Shown here: positions 1 to 12,300 of the stretch, one piece after another
Numbering within the stretch: position 1 is the stretch's first letter
Layout: the number at the start of each line of letters is the position of its first letter
NCBI GenBank assembly: GCA_039545295.1
Contig: BCIK01000002.1
Location: 1,140,108-1,204,107, forward strand
DNA from: Udeniomyces pyricola
Lineage: Eukaryota > Basidiomycota > Tremellomycetes > Cystofilobasidiales > Mrakiaceae
Length of the DNA: 64,000 nucleotides
Reading direction: 5' to 3'
Position numbers and translations under genes: made by a program
The notes under the pieces: model-generated
What the model saw: the letters and a program-made list of their open reading frames with translations, nothing else
Told to the model about the DNA's origin: nothing
Databases searched by the model: none

Positions 1-96
1 GAGGATGAGGATGAGGATGAGGATGAGGATGAGGATGAGGATGAGGATGAGGATGAGGATGAGGATGAGGATGAGGATGAGGATGAGGATGAGGAA
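1..96. repeat. GAGGAT hexanucleotide microsatellite
   Basis: About fifteen perfect GAGGAT units run from the first base of the window. Read on + in the frame starting at base 1, the tract encodes alternating Glu-Asp, then a short Glu/Gly/Arg tail and a TGA near position 115. It could therefore be the acidic C-terminus of a gene lying off the left edge. It could equally be a non-coding microsatellite, and nothing in the window decides between them. Confidence 0.8.
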
Positions 97-1400
97 GGAG
101 CGAGGGAAGGAGGATGACGTGAGGCGCAAGCGAGGAATGTGTGTCAGGTTTGGATTTCAGACGGTAAATTGCCATCTTTCCACACTCGTTCGGGGAGGGA
201 AAGAACATAGAGGGAATGGGGGTGCGAAGAAGAAGAAAAATGAAGAAGAAGAAGAAGAAAAGACGAAGAAAAAAGAAAGAGAGAGGTTCGGCTGTTAAGA
301 CGGACAGTTGACGAGCTTGATTCTCTGCGACGAACGATGACGAGTGAGCGTGTGTTGGCGTAGGCATGGCCCGACACGGGTTACGAGGACGAAGGCGGGG
401 AGGAAGAGGGGTGATCTAGATAGTTTGGAACACAAGGAGACAAAGGAGACAAGGGAGGGTGTTGTATATGTTGAGGGATGAGCTGATGGGGGATATATAG
501 GTGAGGATATATGTCGAGGTCGTTGGGAGTGCTGGCCGGTGGAGGTGGTGGAGGAGGTGGGTGCGTTCGTTGGCTTGGGTGTGGAGTCGATCGACCGGAA
601 AGGGTGCGGGGGTCGACGCAATGATCGAGGATGCCGGCCGTCGGATACGGGTCGCCGTATATCACGTAGTAGTCAGATTACGTACTGCGTGTGCCTGTCG
701 ATCAGACGATTCATGATGATGAGCGCTAAGACTTGCTTGTTTTTCATATATATAGATATATATGATATGTTAGAATCACATGTATCTGGTCTGTCGTCGA
801 TATTGGATGATTTATGCGATTGAATGTGATGGATAGAGTGAGTACTGTATCATCCATCATCCTCAGTGATGGATGAGTGCGGTTGGATATGGGATGGGGG
901 GGGGGGGCCTCATACGATGAAGGGATGAATCGATGATGGACGGAGACATTACGTGGTGTGGTGGAGCTTAGAAATTAGAGCTCATAAGGGCGCGCGCGCG
1001 TGGGAGAAGTGTGAGCGTGTGAGGGCGGGCGGCTGATATGACATGTGGCTTGGCTGATGGCTGACTCGTGTTCGTGTTCGTGTTTGTGTTTGTGTTCGTG
1101 TGACATGTGAACGGATGGATTAATATTGAATGACTGACTTAACGTGACTTCTTTGTTGACTTAACGTGACTTCGTGCCGACTTAACGTGACTTCTTGTTG
1201 ACTCTCCGTTCATTCTCGTCGACTGTTGCCACCTTCCGTTCAGCTTCCCGACCTGATCCTCCTCCTCCTCCTACCGTCCTCCCCTTCTCTCCCTCTCCCT
1301 CAAGCCTCATATGGTACCTCTTCAGCCATCGTCCCTCCACCAGTCCTCACTCACCACCCCAGACCTGACGTTTTTCTTATTTCCTTATATTTTTTTTTCC
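97..1400. other. Intergenic / leader region ahead of the forkhead gene
   Basis: No coding region can be supported here. It holds purine-rich stretches, short TATATA runs near 750-765, a run of about 11 G near 897-907, a (TGTTYG)n stretch near 1067-1101, three tandem 16-bp repeats at 1136-1194, and a pyrimidine-rich leader from about 1250. A minus-strand frame at 381-665 is proline-rich but lacks an ATG and runs into stops upstream, so it is not called. Confidence 0.6.
1136..1194. promoter_or_regulatory. Three tandem 16-bp repeats upstream of the forkhead gene
   Basis: The 16-mer GACTTAACGTGACTTC occurs three times (starts at 1136, 1158 and 1179) at 21-22 bp spacing, about two helical turns, in the presumed promoter or 5' leader of the forkhead gene. 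Each copy is exact and the spacers differ, which suggests selection on the 16-mer rather than simple slippage. A role as a transcription-factor site is an inference. Confidence 0.5.
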
Positions 1401-1448
1401 TTCTTCATGTCCCGTGGCGGGCTGGCTCGACCCATCAGACTAAACAGG

Positions 1449-4400
1449 CTACCAAGTCGTCGTCGGCCGCAGGTGAGAGAACCATTGGGCGAAGCGAGGG
1501 CGAAGCAGACAGGAAAGGTTTGTTTGGTTGGCTGACGCTCTTTCCTTCTCTTTTAATCCGACGCCTTCTCTCTCTCCCCTCCTCCCCTGTTTGCTCTGGG
1601 TCACCAACGACGCCAATCAATCCAACGCCAAATCCAATCGACAAACTGACAGCTCGTCCCAAGCTGACGTACGTGATGCTGATCCGAGAGGCGTTGGGCG
1701 AAGGCGAAGCGAGTTTACAAGACGTGAGTCGTCATTTCATCGGCACGCACGCACACGCCCCGGAAGTTTGCTCCCCTCTTCTCTGTCTCTGTCTCTGCCT
1801 CTGTCTCTGTCTCTGTCTCTCTCCGTCTCTCTCTCTCTCTCTTGCGCTTTACTCGGCATTCTCGTCCACATCGTCTTTCTTGCCTCAAAACGAGACAAAA
1901 GAAAACCCAACCGACGGCCGCCCATTTCTTGGTCGATCTCCCTTTTCGCGTCGGGTAAACAAACGCGTCTCTCATCAATCCCATCCTGACAATCGCCTCT
2001 ACTTTGCTCTCCTACTCTCCCTTCTTCCCTTTGCTTCCTATCGTCCTCTTTGTTTCATTCACCAAACACAACGATCATTGCACAATATCAAAATGAACAA
2101 CAAACCAACTCACGTCAACATTGACCATCATCATGGACGATTCGATCGATCTCGTTCATCTATCATCTTGATCCATCCATAACACCAACCATAAATCAAT
2201 CTGTTCGCACTCACCCACACACTCACCCATCGCTCCACAACTCGCGTCGATCCGAACCGGTTCAAATCACAAGATCTACAAAGCGATCGAGACGGCTCAC
2301 CCCTTCTTTGAGCCCGGCGGAAAAGGATGGCAGTCAGTTTCTTTCCCCTTCATTTGTGTTATTCCTTGGTGACCCTCGGGTGAAACAGAACATGGGACGC
2401 GATGGTCCGCCAACACCCCTGACCCCCTGTTTTCCTATCTCCAATGCCCTCCTTCATTTCTCTTGCCTGAACAACGACAATCTTGATGTCATTGCTTTGG
2501 TCATCCCAGGAATTCGATCCGCCACACCCTCTCACTAAATCCTATGTTTCAAAACGTACGTCCAACACACACACACACATACACACACCCTTTCTCTCTT
2601 TATCAACCCCTCCAGACGCTGCCCACTTGGATCTCTAACCTTGGCTTTGAGACCTTTGCTCTGAGACTTGAGGTTTGGAAATGTAGAGCGCTGATCCCTG
2701 TTGCTTCTGATTGATGTGGTCTCTGGTTGGTGTTTGTCGAGAAACAGGTTCCTCGCCCACTGCCAGCCCCAGGAAAAGGTAAGTATTCCTTCATGTCGTC
2801 GTCGCTGTCCTATCCTTCCATCTCGAGGGATTTCCTTTCGTTGCTTCTGGTGTGGCTGAAGAGATCCGGGGGGATTGCACAAGGCCGAGTTGTTGACCCT
2901 GTCCTTTCTGCGTGCGGTAAACCAAACAAACCAACAACGGTTCATCAGGCAAGGGTGGGTTGTGGAAGGTGGATCAAACGGTAAGTTTTCTGTGAATCTT
3001 TCTTGTACCGTCTCTCTGACGAATCTTTGATGGAAGAGTCATGTCAGGCTGGATGGGATAGAAATGGGTAGTGAACGAAAGGAATCGCCACTCATTGAGT
3101 CTGGCTTTCGTTTCCGCGCGTTTGATCCTTGTCAGGCCTCGCCCGTGTTCACCCGTAAGAGGGAAAAATCGGGGTCTTCGGGCTTGGGAGGACTCAACGC
3201 CCATCCTTCTGTCTCGCACACGACTGGGAATGGAAGTATCGCTGGTCCTTCTGGCACCTCGATGACGACGATGGATTCATCGACCGACATCCCCGAGACA
3301 CTCACGCCGTCGACTTCTGCATCTACCACTGTGTCTGATGCCTCTTCTGGCCCTGATCTCGTCGTTGGAACCGCTGTTCCCTCCCTTTCTTCCAACAACA
3401 CTAAATCTCGTCGATCGCCTCGGCCCGGATCGTCCTCCGAGAAGCTGGATTCTCGGCCCAAGACCAAGCGCCTCAAGTCAAATGAGGACCAACCGCCGAC
3501 GACGATCAACACTGAGGCTTTCGAGGGCCCGGAATTGATTGAACCGGATGCGAGCGAAGCCATGTACATGCCGGACTCAACATCTTCGTTCGATTCCGCG
3601 CTTGGCTCCAACGATGGGTCCCTGGGCCACTCAACCACTATCACCCTCCTGGAAAGTCAGCAACATCATCATCAGCATCAGCATCACCAGCAGCCGTCTC
3701 AGTTTTCACCTCCGCTTCTTTCCCCGTGCATCAACCTTACCAACGACTCCGAGTCCGACATGGGTCACGCTTCGTCCGTGTTCCAGCGTCAACAGCAGCA
3801 ACCGCCTCTCCTTCCTCACCAATCCCCGCATTCCCCTAGCACGCTCTCGGACCTCGCGTCGTATCCCATCTCGAATCCGCTTCACTCTCCACTCCATCTG
3901 TACTACCCTCATCAAACGTCAAACCCCGTACCGTCGAGCTACTATAGCCCCTATGCGACCCGAGGGTCGTTTGATTCCCTTCCGAGTCCATCGAACCCTT
4001 ATCCCTGCGGGAGTGGAGGTCCCTCCAATGGATACGCGTCGTATCAGCCCTCGGTTCCGCCCCCGCCGGAATCCAACTCGCGAGGCTCGACGCCCCCTTC
4101 AGCCTCGGTCCCGTTCGAACCGAGGTTCACAACGACTTACCATCCGGCTCCTCCACCCCCACGAGCTTCGGGTTCCCAAACCAGCTTTCATCACCCATCG
4201 CTATTGGCGCCCCATCATCTTCCTCATCAAACAGGGTCTTACTACTCCGCGTTGTATCCTCACCCTTCGTACCAGTCGTATCCTCTCCTACCACCGCCGC
4301 GTCTCTCGGGTGGATACCAATCGTCGATATCGGTATCGCCCCATGCGCCTCCATCGACTCATCCTCATCCGTCGTTCTCAACAACTGCCACTTCTTCCCT

Positions 4401-4890
4401 TGACGCTCCGTCCACTATCTACCCTTCTTCCTCTTCCTCTTCTTCTTATTCTACTGCTGGTGGTGGTGGTGGTGATGGTGCGGTTCCTACTACCGCTGCT
4501 TCACTCTCCATCACTCCTTCTGGGACCTCATCTTCTCGGCCGCCTTATCAAACCACTCAATCGCTATCCCATATCCCGACTTACAACGTGCATGGTACGA
4601 TGGTAAAACCTCCATTGCCTCCTTCGTTTCTCCCGGCACTCTCTCGGACATCCGTGTCGTCTGCATCGTCGCTGTCGACGACGGGTGTGATCACCCCTGA
4701 GGGAGGAGGAGGAGGAGGAGGAGATGGAGGTCTTGGTGGAGGTGGTGGAGGGACAGCGGAGGGAGGGATCATGGAGGGAGGGGGAGGAGGGGGATCTCAT
4801 AGGGTATCAAGTGGTCATGAAGGAGATTCTTTCCCACTTGAACAGTATCCGCCATCGATCATTGGATCTCAACATTCATCGCATCCTCAT

Positions 4891-4922
<32 letters not shown>

Positions 4923-5682
4923 TCAACAACAGATTCGGTTCCAATCGCCATCAATGGAGTCATCATCAGTGTCGTACGTTGATCCCCAGCAGCATGTGTC
5001 GTCGTCGTCGTCGTCGTCATCATCAACAACGGGGATGCAAGGCGGGTACATCTGGGGAGGAGGCAATGGAAGTTGTGATCGAGAGGTTCGACACGAAGAC
5101 GGAAACGAGGACGAGGATGAGGATGATGGTGAAGGGGTAAGTGAAGGTGGTGGTGGTGGTGGTGGTTATGCAAGGTTCGACGATGGGATCTCAGGTTTAC
5201 AGAGGCGATCGGGTAAGGAGGAGCGGTATGGAGGTGGAAAGGGTAGGGATGAGGGGGAGGGTGAAGATGAAGAGGGAGCAGGAGAGGAGGAGATGGAGGA
5301 GCAGTCTCAGGTCATGGGGATACAAGAAGAGGATGGGTCGGTGTCGTCTGCGACTGACGAGGGAAGAGACACAAGACCTGTAGAAGAAGAAGCAGAAGGA
5401 GTAGGAGGAGAAGGAGGGAGAGGAGGACCGATGGACATCGGAGGGAAAGCCACCGCAAACGTCGACAGGGATCATTACCTTCCTCAGCAGCTGCCCCATC
5501 CCCAACATCCTTTAAATCCCCATCTTGGCTATTCCCATCAGCAGCAACACCACCTTTCACAGCCACAGCCACAGCGGCTCGAGCAGCCAGTTGAGGAGGA
5601 AGGATCGATGTTTGACGGACATGAGATCGTGAGAATTCAAGGGGATGAAGGTCATGTTTTGATGTTGGACGCTCGGATCTAG
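1449..5682 (+). CDS. Forkhead-domain transcription factor
   Basis: A predicted DNA-binding regulator of the nucleus. The forkhead domain is spread over small exons: one ending at 1472, then 1653-1723 (KLTYVMLIREAL), 2274-2332 (IYKAIETAHPFF...GKGW), 2510-2555 (NSIRHTLSLNPMFQN, the recognition-helix signature), 2748-2778 (VPRPLPAPGKG) and 2949-2980 (KGGLWKV). Their phases agree. The next junction is uncertain: acceptor 3036 keeps the frame open into a long last exon ending at 5682, whereas the better acceptor at 3047 meets a stop. The last exon encodes about 870 residues with no recognisable domain. It is Ser/Pro/Gln/His-rich, then Gly-rich, then Glu/Asp-rich, like a disordered activation region. 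The N-terminus is unresolved because no ATG lies in frame in the first exon seen, so an upstream exon probably exists. Whether it matches HCM1, FKH or FHL classes cannot be decided here. Confidence 0.82.
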
Positions 5683-5796
5683 AAGTGAAAAAAAAAGCCC
5701 CTAGAATGGGGAAAAACGTGGCGAAGGAAACAGGAAACAAACACACAAAAAGGATTCCTCCCTCCCCCTCTGTCCCCCATGATTCTCCTCCTCTAG

Positions 5797-5847
<51 letters not shown>
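5797..5847 (+). repeat. 51-base pure cytosine homopolymer
   Basis: An uninterrupted run of 51 C on the + strand lies 115 nt after the forkhead stop codon, so probably in its 3' UTR or just past it. It is followed by T-rich and (CT)n sequence at about 5848-5912. Such a run could fold as an i-motif, or as a G-quadruplex on the other strand. Its exact length may be a sequencing or assembly artefact. Confidence 0.9.
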
Positions 5848-7309
5848 TTTTCTTTTTTTTCTTTCCTCCACCCTAAAAGACTCTTTCCACCTCTCTCTCT
5901 CTCTCTCTCTCTCCCGTTCTCCTTTTTCTTTGCTTCTCCTTCTTTCTTTTTTCTCCTTCATTGTTTTCTTTGTTCTCGTGTTGACTCCTTTCTTCTGGAC
6001 CGTTTCACTCCGAATACCGAATCCGATCGACTAACATATATATATATATGTATTCGTCTTTGAATCTCTCGATCATCGCCATCATCAGCATCATCATCAT
6101 CATGTCCTCCTCCATCTCTGCTTTCGGGTGTGTGTTTCTCTCTCTCTCTCTTGCTTTTCTCTTCCTTCCTTGTCCTTGGCCTTTCCTGGGGGTTTCCTTT
6201 GTCCATCTTCTTCTTCTTCTTCTTCTTCTTCTTGTTTTTTTTTTCTTTCTGTTTCGAATATGACGTCGAGCTTCCCCCCTTTTTCTTCTTTTTTTTGTTT
6301 TGTTTTTCTGCTTCTTTTGCGATCTTGTTGTGTCTTCGATACGTTTTAATATACATATATCTATCACGATCCCATCTTCTTTTTTTTTTTTTGACTTCTA
6401 CTCACTCACACTCACTCAACCGTGACCCTTCTCTTCTCCCTTTTTTTTTTTGTCAAAAAAAAAAAGTAAGCTCCGGCTTTTGATGTCCGCTTCAACCCAT
6501 CCATCCATACACGTATACACATCAACATATTCCCCCCCCCCCCAAGTGAAAGTAAACACCACGTCTTGTAAGAGCAAAAACATCAGAGACGTCCTGATTA
6601 AACATCAGGCTGAACCCGACTCTCCCCCCCCCCCCCACTTCCTTCCATTCCCTTGGATACATACATGATATCTCTCCATTTCGAGAATCTCTGTATCAGG
6701 ACCCCATCTACGCTCCGATTTCGATCCTCCATACCATATGCTATATGGATGCACGTCCGTTCTACATGCAAACGATTTTTTCATTCCACGGTCCAATCGA
6801 TATATATATATATATGAATTGGGTCATTCATCCTTTGAAAAAAAAAAAATCTTATTATATGTGTATGAGGGCTATGAGGGTCAGAAGTGAAGCGGACGGA
6901 AGAGGGGGGGGGAATGGTTTGATTAGGGTGAGACAAAAAAAAAAGGGGGGAAACAAGAGGGAGGGAGGGAGGGGGGGTTTGTTGATGGGAGAAAAGGTAG
7001 AGAGGGTTTGATGATCGGAGAGGGTGAGATAGTTGAAATGAAGTGGGGTTGGGAGGGGATTTGTGGTGGAAGGATCTCTATCTAGCATGGTTCGAGACGG
7101 TTTGGAATGAACGGAAGGAAGGGGGGGGGGAGGGGAGGGAGGTTTGATGGGAACAAGAGGAATGGACGGATAGGATGGATACAGTGTAGGTTTGATGTTG
7201 AAGAAAAGAAGAAGAAGAAAAGAAAAAAGTCCAGACTGCTATATAAGATTGAAAAAGACACGTCTGAAAGAAAAGATCAGAGAAAAGAGAGGGATTGGTT
7301 TCCGCATGA
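5848..7309. other. Intergenic low-complexity stretch
   Basis: No gene is supported. The sequence alternates pyrimidine-rich blocks on the left (T and C runs, (TTC)n near 6210-6240, T runs near 6380 and 6450) with purine-rich blocks on the right (A and G runs near 6838, 6905 and 6940-6980). Short TATATA tracts lie at 6034-6048 and 6802-6815. Long open frames here encode only poly-Phe, poly-Ser or poly-Lys. Confidence 0.6.
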
Positions 7310-8171
7310 TCAGCGAGCATGTTGCGCTTTCGCCTTCTTTTGAGCCATGGCTTGGATCTGCGAAGAAGACCAGAGGAAAGATAACGAATAGTACAGGCGG
7401 GAAGGGGATCGTGTGGGGAGTGATGTAAACAAACAAGCAGAAGAAAGAAGGGGCAGGGGTGGGGAAGGGGGGGGGGGGTGTAATCGATGAGAGTGATTGT
7501 AAAACGTCAGTGGCGTTCATTCCAAACCATGCGGAGCCAAGATACAAACCACACACAACAACAATACAAAAAACGAAAAAGGAACCAGAATCCGTTTCCG
7601 TCTAACTCTTATCCCATGTGGCGGACACGTGGGTCCTCCTTTTCTTTTTTGGGTTTGATGGACTTGATTGAAAAAAGAAAAAGAAAAAGAAAGGCAGACG
7701 ACGTACACCAGATAGCTTCTTGGAAGGCGGACGGTTGTCGTTACGCTGTTTGGCGATGACGAAGAGGCCGGTATGATACGACAGCATGGAGCCTGAGGAA
7801 AGAGAGACGTTGGACAAGAAGATAGATCAGGCAGGATGGATGGATAGGTCGAGAACGTCGTGGAAGGGGAAGTGAGGGGGGTAAAGGACGGGGGGGAAGG
7901 GGGGGGGGTTAAAGGTGACGTCATGATAAGTAAGGCAGGCTCATGGAGAGGTCCTACTTGCCCTCCGTCTCTGCCCATCGTTGGGCTTCCTAGCTAAACC
8001 TCGTCTCTGTATCCTTTTGTCGTCCATTCGTTCCAACCGAGTCATGAAGGAGAGAAAATCTTATTTACGGGTGTAGCTCGTCAGAGGGGAATCCTCGCTC
8101 TCACTGCCGCTGAATGTGCTGTTGGCGCTGCTGGAGCTGAGGACCGAGGTTTGGGACGATAGAGACGACAT
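7310..8171 (-). CDS. Tentative small gene of unknown function
   Basis: I do not recognise this protein; it is a reconstruction from splice signals. A first exon from the ATG at 8171 encodes a Ser-rich start (MSSLSSQTSVLSSSS...) with a GTAAAT donor after about 8066. A short basic exon may follow near 7970-8010. A well-marked exon lies at about 7709-7792 behind the strong acceptor CTCTCTTTCCTCAG and encodes YHTGLFVIAKQRNDNRPPSK. The last exon, 7310-7357, behind CTTCTTCGCAG, encodes a Lys-rich tail ending in TGA. Between the last two, around 7480-7600, two frames encode Phe/Leu/Val-rich segments, so one membrane span is possible. Phases agree for the first three exons only. It is tail-to-tail with nothing and lies 1.2 kb past the 3' end of separase. 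Confidence 0.35.
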
Positions 8172-9353
8172 GGGAATCCGGCGGTTTCTGTTGAGGGAGG
8201 GGGTTAGTGGTGGTGTGGGATTTCTAATTGGTTTTCTTTCTGGGTCGAGGGAAGTAGGGGAGTGATTGGAGTGGAGGAAGGAATGGGATGAAGGAGTGAT
8301 GGGGTTGGGGGGGGGGGGGGGGATGGCAGGATGGTTATTGGACGGGTCAATGGAATGGACGATGACGATGGCGAGGTTGGCATGGGTTAGCAGTCTTTTC
8401 AAACATGAAAGAGCTTGTCCAGCTGTTTGAATTGAATTGGGCGCATGGGTATTGCATTGGTTTTATGGAATGCTGCACGGAGTGATCACGTCCCAGGGCC
8501 CAGATGACCGGAGGAAAGTCGAAAGGTTAGAGCAGGGGAATGATTAATGATTCAATCAACTGCCGTGCCAGTTGCACTGCATTGGCCATGGGACGAGTCG
8601 TCCTGGATAGTCCGCCTTCTAGATACCAACCATACAAACAAATATACATATATATATAAAAGCGTGAGATAGCAGGACCGACGTACTCAATTCAAGCATC
8701 AATAATAGTATGCGTACCACGTCGATCAGTAAGTATCACCACATCACAACTCTGCATCATGGCACTAGTACTGGATATCCTGCAGCAGACCGTATCCGAG
8801 TGCATTTGCATGTGTACGTAGCACATATTGACGATTCTGCAGTACATCAGCTAATAATCAGCCCACGTCATGCCGAGCCTCCCGCAAGCGCTTCAAGCTT
8901 CACATTGCTTTACGCATGGCCATCGCCATCCACGCGACAACAAAAAAAAAGAAAGAAAGAAAAAACACAACAACAACAACAACAACACTGCGACATACCA
9001 TTCGGTACTCGGTAACAACAAAGAATAACGACAGATATAAACAGTATATATATTCGATCACTTGAAGTACGTACTCGTCCATGTATCCAATCTCTTTGGC
9101 CGACGTACATGTGCACTTGATCATTATCATTCTGATGATCACTATTGTTCTGGAGATCACCATGAATCGCTAACGTACCAAACATGAATCTCTCAGTTAT
9201 CTGTAGGTCATCGAGTTTTGCCTTGGATTCCTTTTGCTCTCTAGTCGCTCCCCTTGAACTGTACGCTTTGATCATATATCCCAGTCTACATTCTATGTCC
9301 CTTTGGATCATCATGATCCATCTATTGGACCTGACGACACTGTTCTGCCGTGG
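8172..9353. other. Intergenic region between the tentative small gene and separase
   Basis: No gene is supported. It contains a run of about 14 G near 8308-8321 and an (ACA)n stretch near 8968-8987. The minus-strand frame over 8200-8400 is open and may be an upstream exon of the small gene next to it, but no splice partners were found. Confidence 0.5.
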
Positions 9354-12300
9354 TCACTCTCGAGCGACTCTATCCCAGATCTCCATCGGAACCCCATACA
9401 CGACCGGTGCGGCGCCCGTCAAGAACTTGAGCTTACACTTTGCCCTCGCTTCCCCTACGGCTTCAGCTGTCGATCGTCGTCGCTTATCAGAGGAGGAGGA
9501 GGAACCTATGGGTGGGAAGGGAGAAGGATCCCCGTTAAGGTGCATGCTGTCGAGGACGGCTTCAGAGAGACGATCAATGTCCCGATCGGTGACGTCCCAG
9601 AGGTTCGCAATGAGCGACGGGCTAGAAAGAGAAAGTTTCGTCCAGCCAACGTTCAAGATCAGAGCAATGGGAACCGATACGTTCATCAGTGCGAAAGAAG
9701 GAAAACAAAGAAGAAGAGAGTCATGTCAGAGAGGTTTCAAGATGAACAGATACCGAGTGAAAAGAGAGCAAGAGAGATCAAGCATAGTTTCGAATATCCT
9801 CGGGTTGGAAGAAGAAGAAGAAAAGACTTACCATCCAGCGAGCATATAATTCCAAGGTGTGCCTTGTCGATCCAATTCGCCCATCTCTCGAAGGATCCCC
9901 GAAGAGCATCCCCAGAGCATGAGCGAAGCGCATCGGGGAAGGTTCCGGATCCGATGTGACCGAAGATATTGCTCTGCTCCGCCGTGGCCGAAGTAACTGG
10001 GTCGGATGGATTCGTTAAAAGGTTTCCATCCAGTCAGATAGATTGTGAAGTCAGGTTCGAAAAGAAAAGGGGATAAGCAAGAGGGAATGGAATGGTTGGG
10101 TGGTTTGCATCAGTCTTGTGTGTTGTTCAAAACGTGGACAGTCATAGCGACTCGAACACGGCTTCTCAAGCTCCCCTTCCGCCCATCCATGGAAAAAAGA
10201 AGAGAAAACCTGAAGGAAAAAAAAATCCGCCCCCGAACGACTCACACGACAATGTCCTTTGTCTCGAGCGCTTTGAGCAACTCGACCTCGCTCGGCACGC
10301 GACCTTTGATCCCGGTCCACCCAGAAGCCTCCATCCTCTCGACCCAAGGCTCAAATCGTTCCTGAGTCTTCTTGAGGTCACCGCTTGGATTGAGGATGTA
10401 GAATCCCTTTGTGCCGTCTGCTCGGAACGGGTCGATCCGAAGGTCCGACGATGACGACGAGATGAGATGGTCGGTATGGTTGAGAGGCGTTGGTTCGAGG
10501 GAAGGAGAGTCAGAGGTGGTCGAGAGCAAGTGTTGGGATAAGAGCAATCGATCGGTGAGGAAAGCCAAGGAAGGGACTCGGCAAACAGATCGACCGCGAA
10601 GGGCAGGCAAGGATTCCCAAGGGATGGGTTGGACATGTCGGTCAAGAATGAGAAAGGTATGATGGGGTTTCGTCGGACCTTCAGTCGTTGCGGCGGCGAG
10701 GGAAGTGCGAGCGAGGGAGGTTTCCATCTCGACGAGAATGTCTCGAAGGTCCGTTGCGAGCTGAACGTGACAGCACAACACGCAGAATGAAGATATAATG
10801 GGTTGTAGAGATCAGAAAAGGGAAAATCGTCGGGAACTTTGCCCTGTCCCGAGAAAGAAAGAGAAGAGGGAGGAAGAAGAAGACAAGACAAACCTGGTCA
10901 ATGTCAAGCTCGGCCAACGCGACCGGGATCCCATGAACCTGATACAGATCCAACACAAAGTACACGAGATCTTCGAGTTCTTCATCCCGACACGTCGACG
11001 AGAGCGTCGAGAAGCACTGCAGCAGGTTGTCATCCAGTCGAACGCGGGGGAGCTTCTTGCGTTCCTGCGCGGTCGAGATGGCGTTTTTGAAGAGCTTCTC
11101 GACTTTTGTCCGGAAGAGGGGGATCGTCGCTGCGGCTTCGGAGGATGGAACGTTGAGGATCGTCTGAAGTGATACAAGGAGGCAAAGGAGAAGGGGGGGG
11201 GGGAAGAGAGAGGGGGAGGATATTTGTCACTACCTGTCAGCAGTGGAACGTCATGGCATGTGCCCAAAAGGCCAATCACCTCCTTGCCAGCGACACAAAG
11301 CGAACATGCGGACCTTGAATGCGCCGAGCCAGCAAAACTCAATGTTGCTACACAACTCCTCCATTCGCTTATCGAGCTCCCTTCTTTCCGCCCACCAAGC
11401 AACCTTTCCTTCTTTCCCTTCAACGTCCTTGGCGTTCTTCGCTCCCAGATTACTTCGTGCGATGATGTCGTTCAACTCATCGATGGCACCTTCGAATGTG
11501 AGTTGTCCTTCAGTCTCTCCATCCCTCCGGCCTTGACGGTCGAGTGGAAGGCAAAACACGAGCGGATCGGATTCGAACGCGTGGCGGGAGACGAAGAGCG
11601 TGTTGAGGTCTTCGGCGACGTTGATGGTGATGACGGACCAATTCGAAGGGAGTGGCGTTGACACAGGAGTAGATGTCATCATCGAGGATGGAAGCACATG
11701 CTGAGATTGAAGCATCTTCCAGTACGTTCGCATGGGATCTGGAACCTTGACCTCTTCCATCTCGTCCTCCTCGTCGAACCTATCGGCAATAATGCGGTTG
11801 GAACTCGGTTTAGGAGACTCCACATGTTCAAAACTGGGCCACTCGGTATCGTCCCGTCCAGGATCCTTGAACTTGGCATCGATGGTTTCCATAAGTTCAC
11901 GTCGCAGGGTGATGGCGGAACTTGCATCTGGCAACCAAACGAACCACAACACCAAACGTAAGTTTCGAGTGCCAAAAGCAAAGGGGGCAAAAAAGACGTC
12001 CGAGGAGGAAGAAAAAAACGGACCCAAGAGTCGAGCTGCTTTCATCGTCAACGCCGGATCGTTATGTCCCAGGGAGGTCGCGAACGCCCGGATTCGACCG
12101 AGCGAGACCGAGGCTTCTCGAATCCGTTGGACGGCCCCGCATGCTTCGTTGGTCTCGAGACTCTTGTTGAACGCCGCTTCTACGCGGGAGAGAAGGGAGT
12201 TGAAAGCGGATCGCGCCTTGGCAATCGAAGAATAACCACCGGTCGCTGAGCCCATGGGCATCGAAATGGCTAAAAGGAGAAGGACGATACAAAAGAAAAA

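Noticed and set aside
5..298. Open frame encoding alternating Met-Arg
   Set aside because: It is only one reading of the GAGGAT microsatellite followed by a purine-rich tract, with no natural protein character.
381..665. Proline-rich minus-strand frame
   Set aside because: It starts at GTG, not ATG, has an in-frame stop just upstream, and no splice acceptor gives it a usable 5' partner.
5958..6367. Lys-rich minus-strand frames
   Set aside because: They are translations of T and TTC runs, with no splice context or domain.
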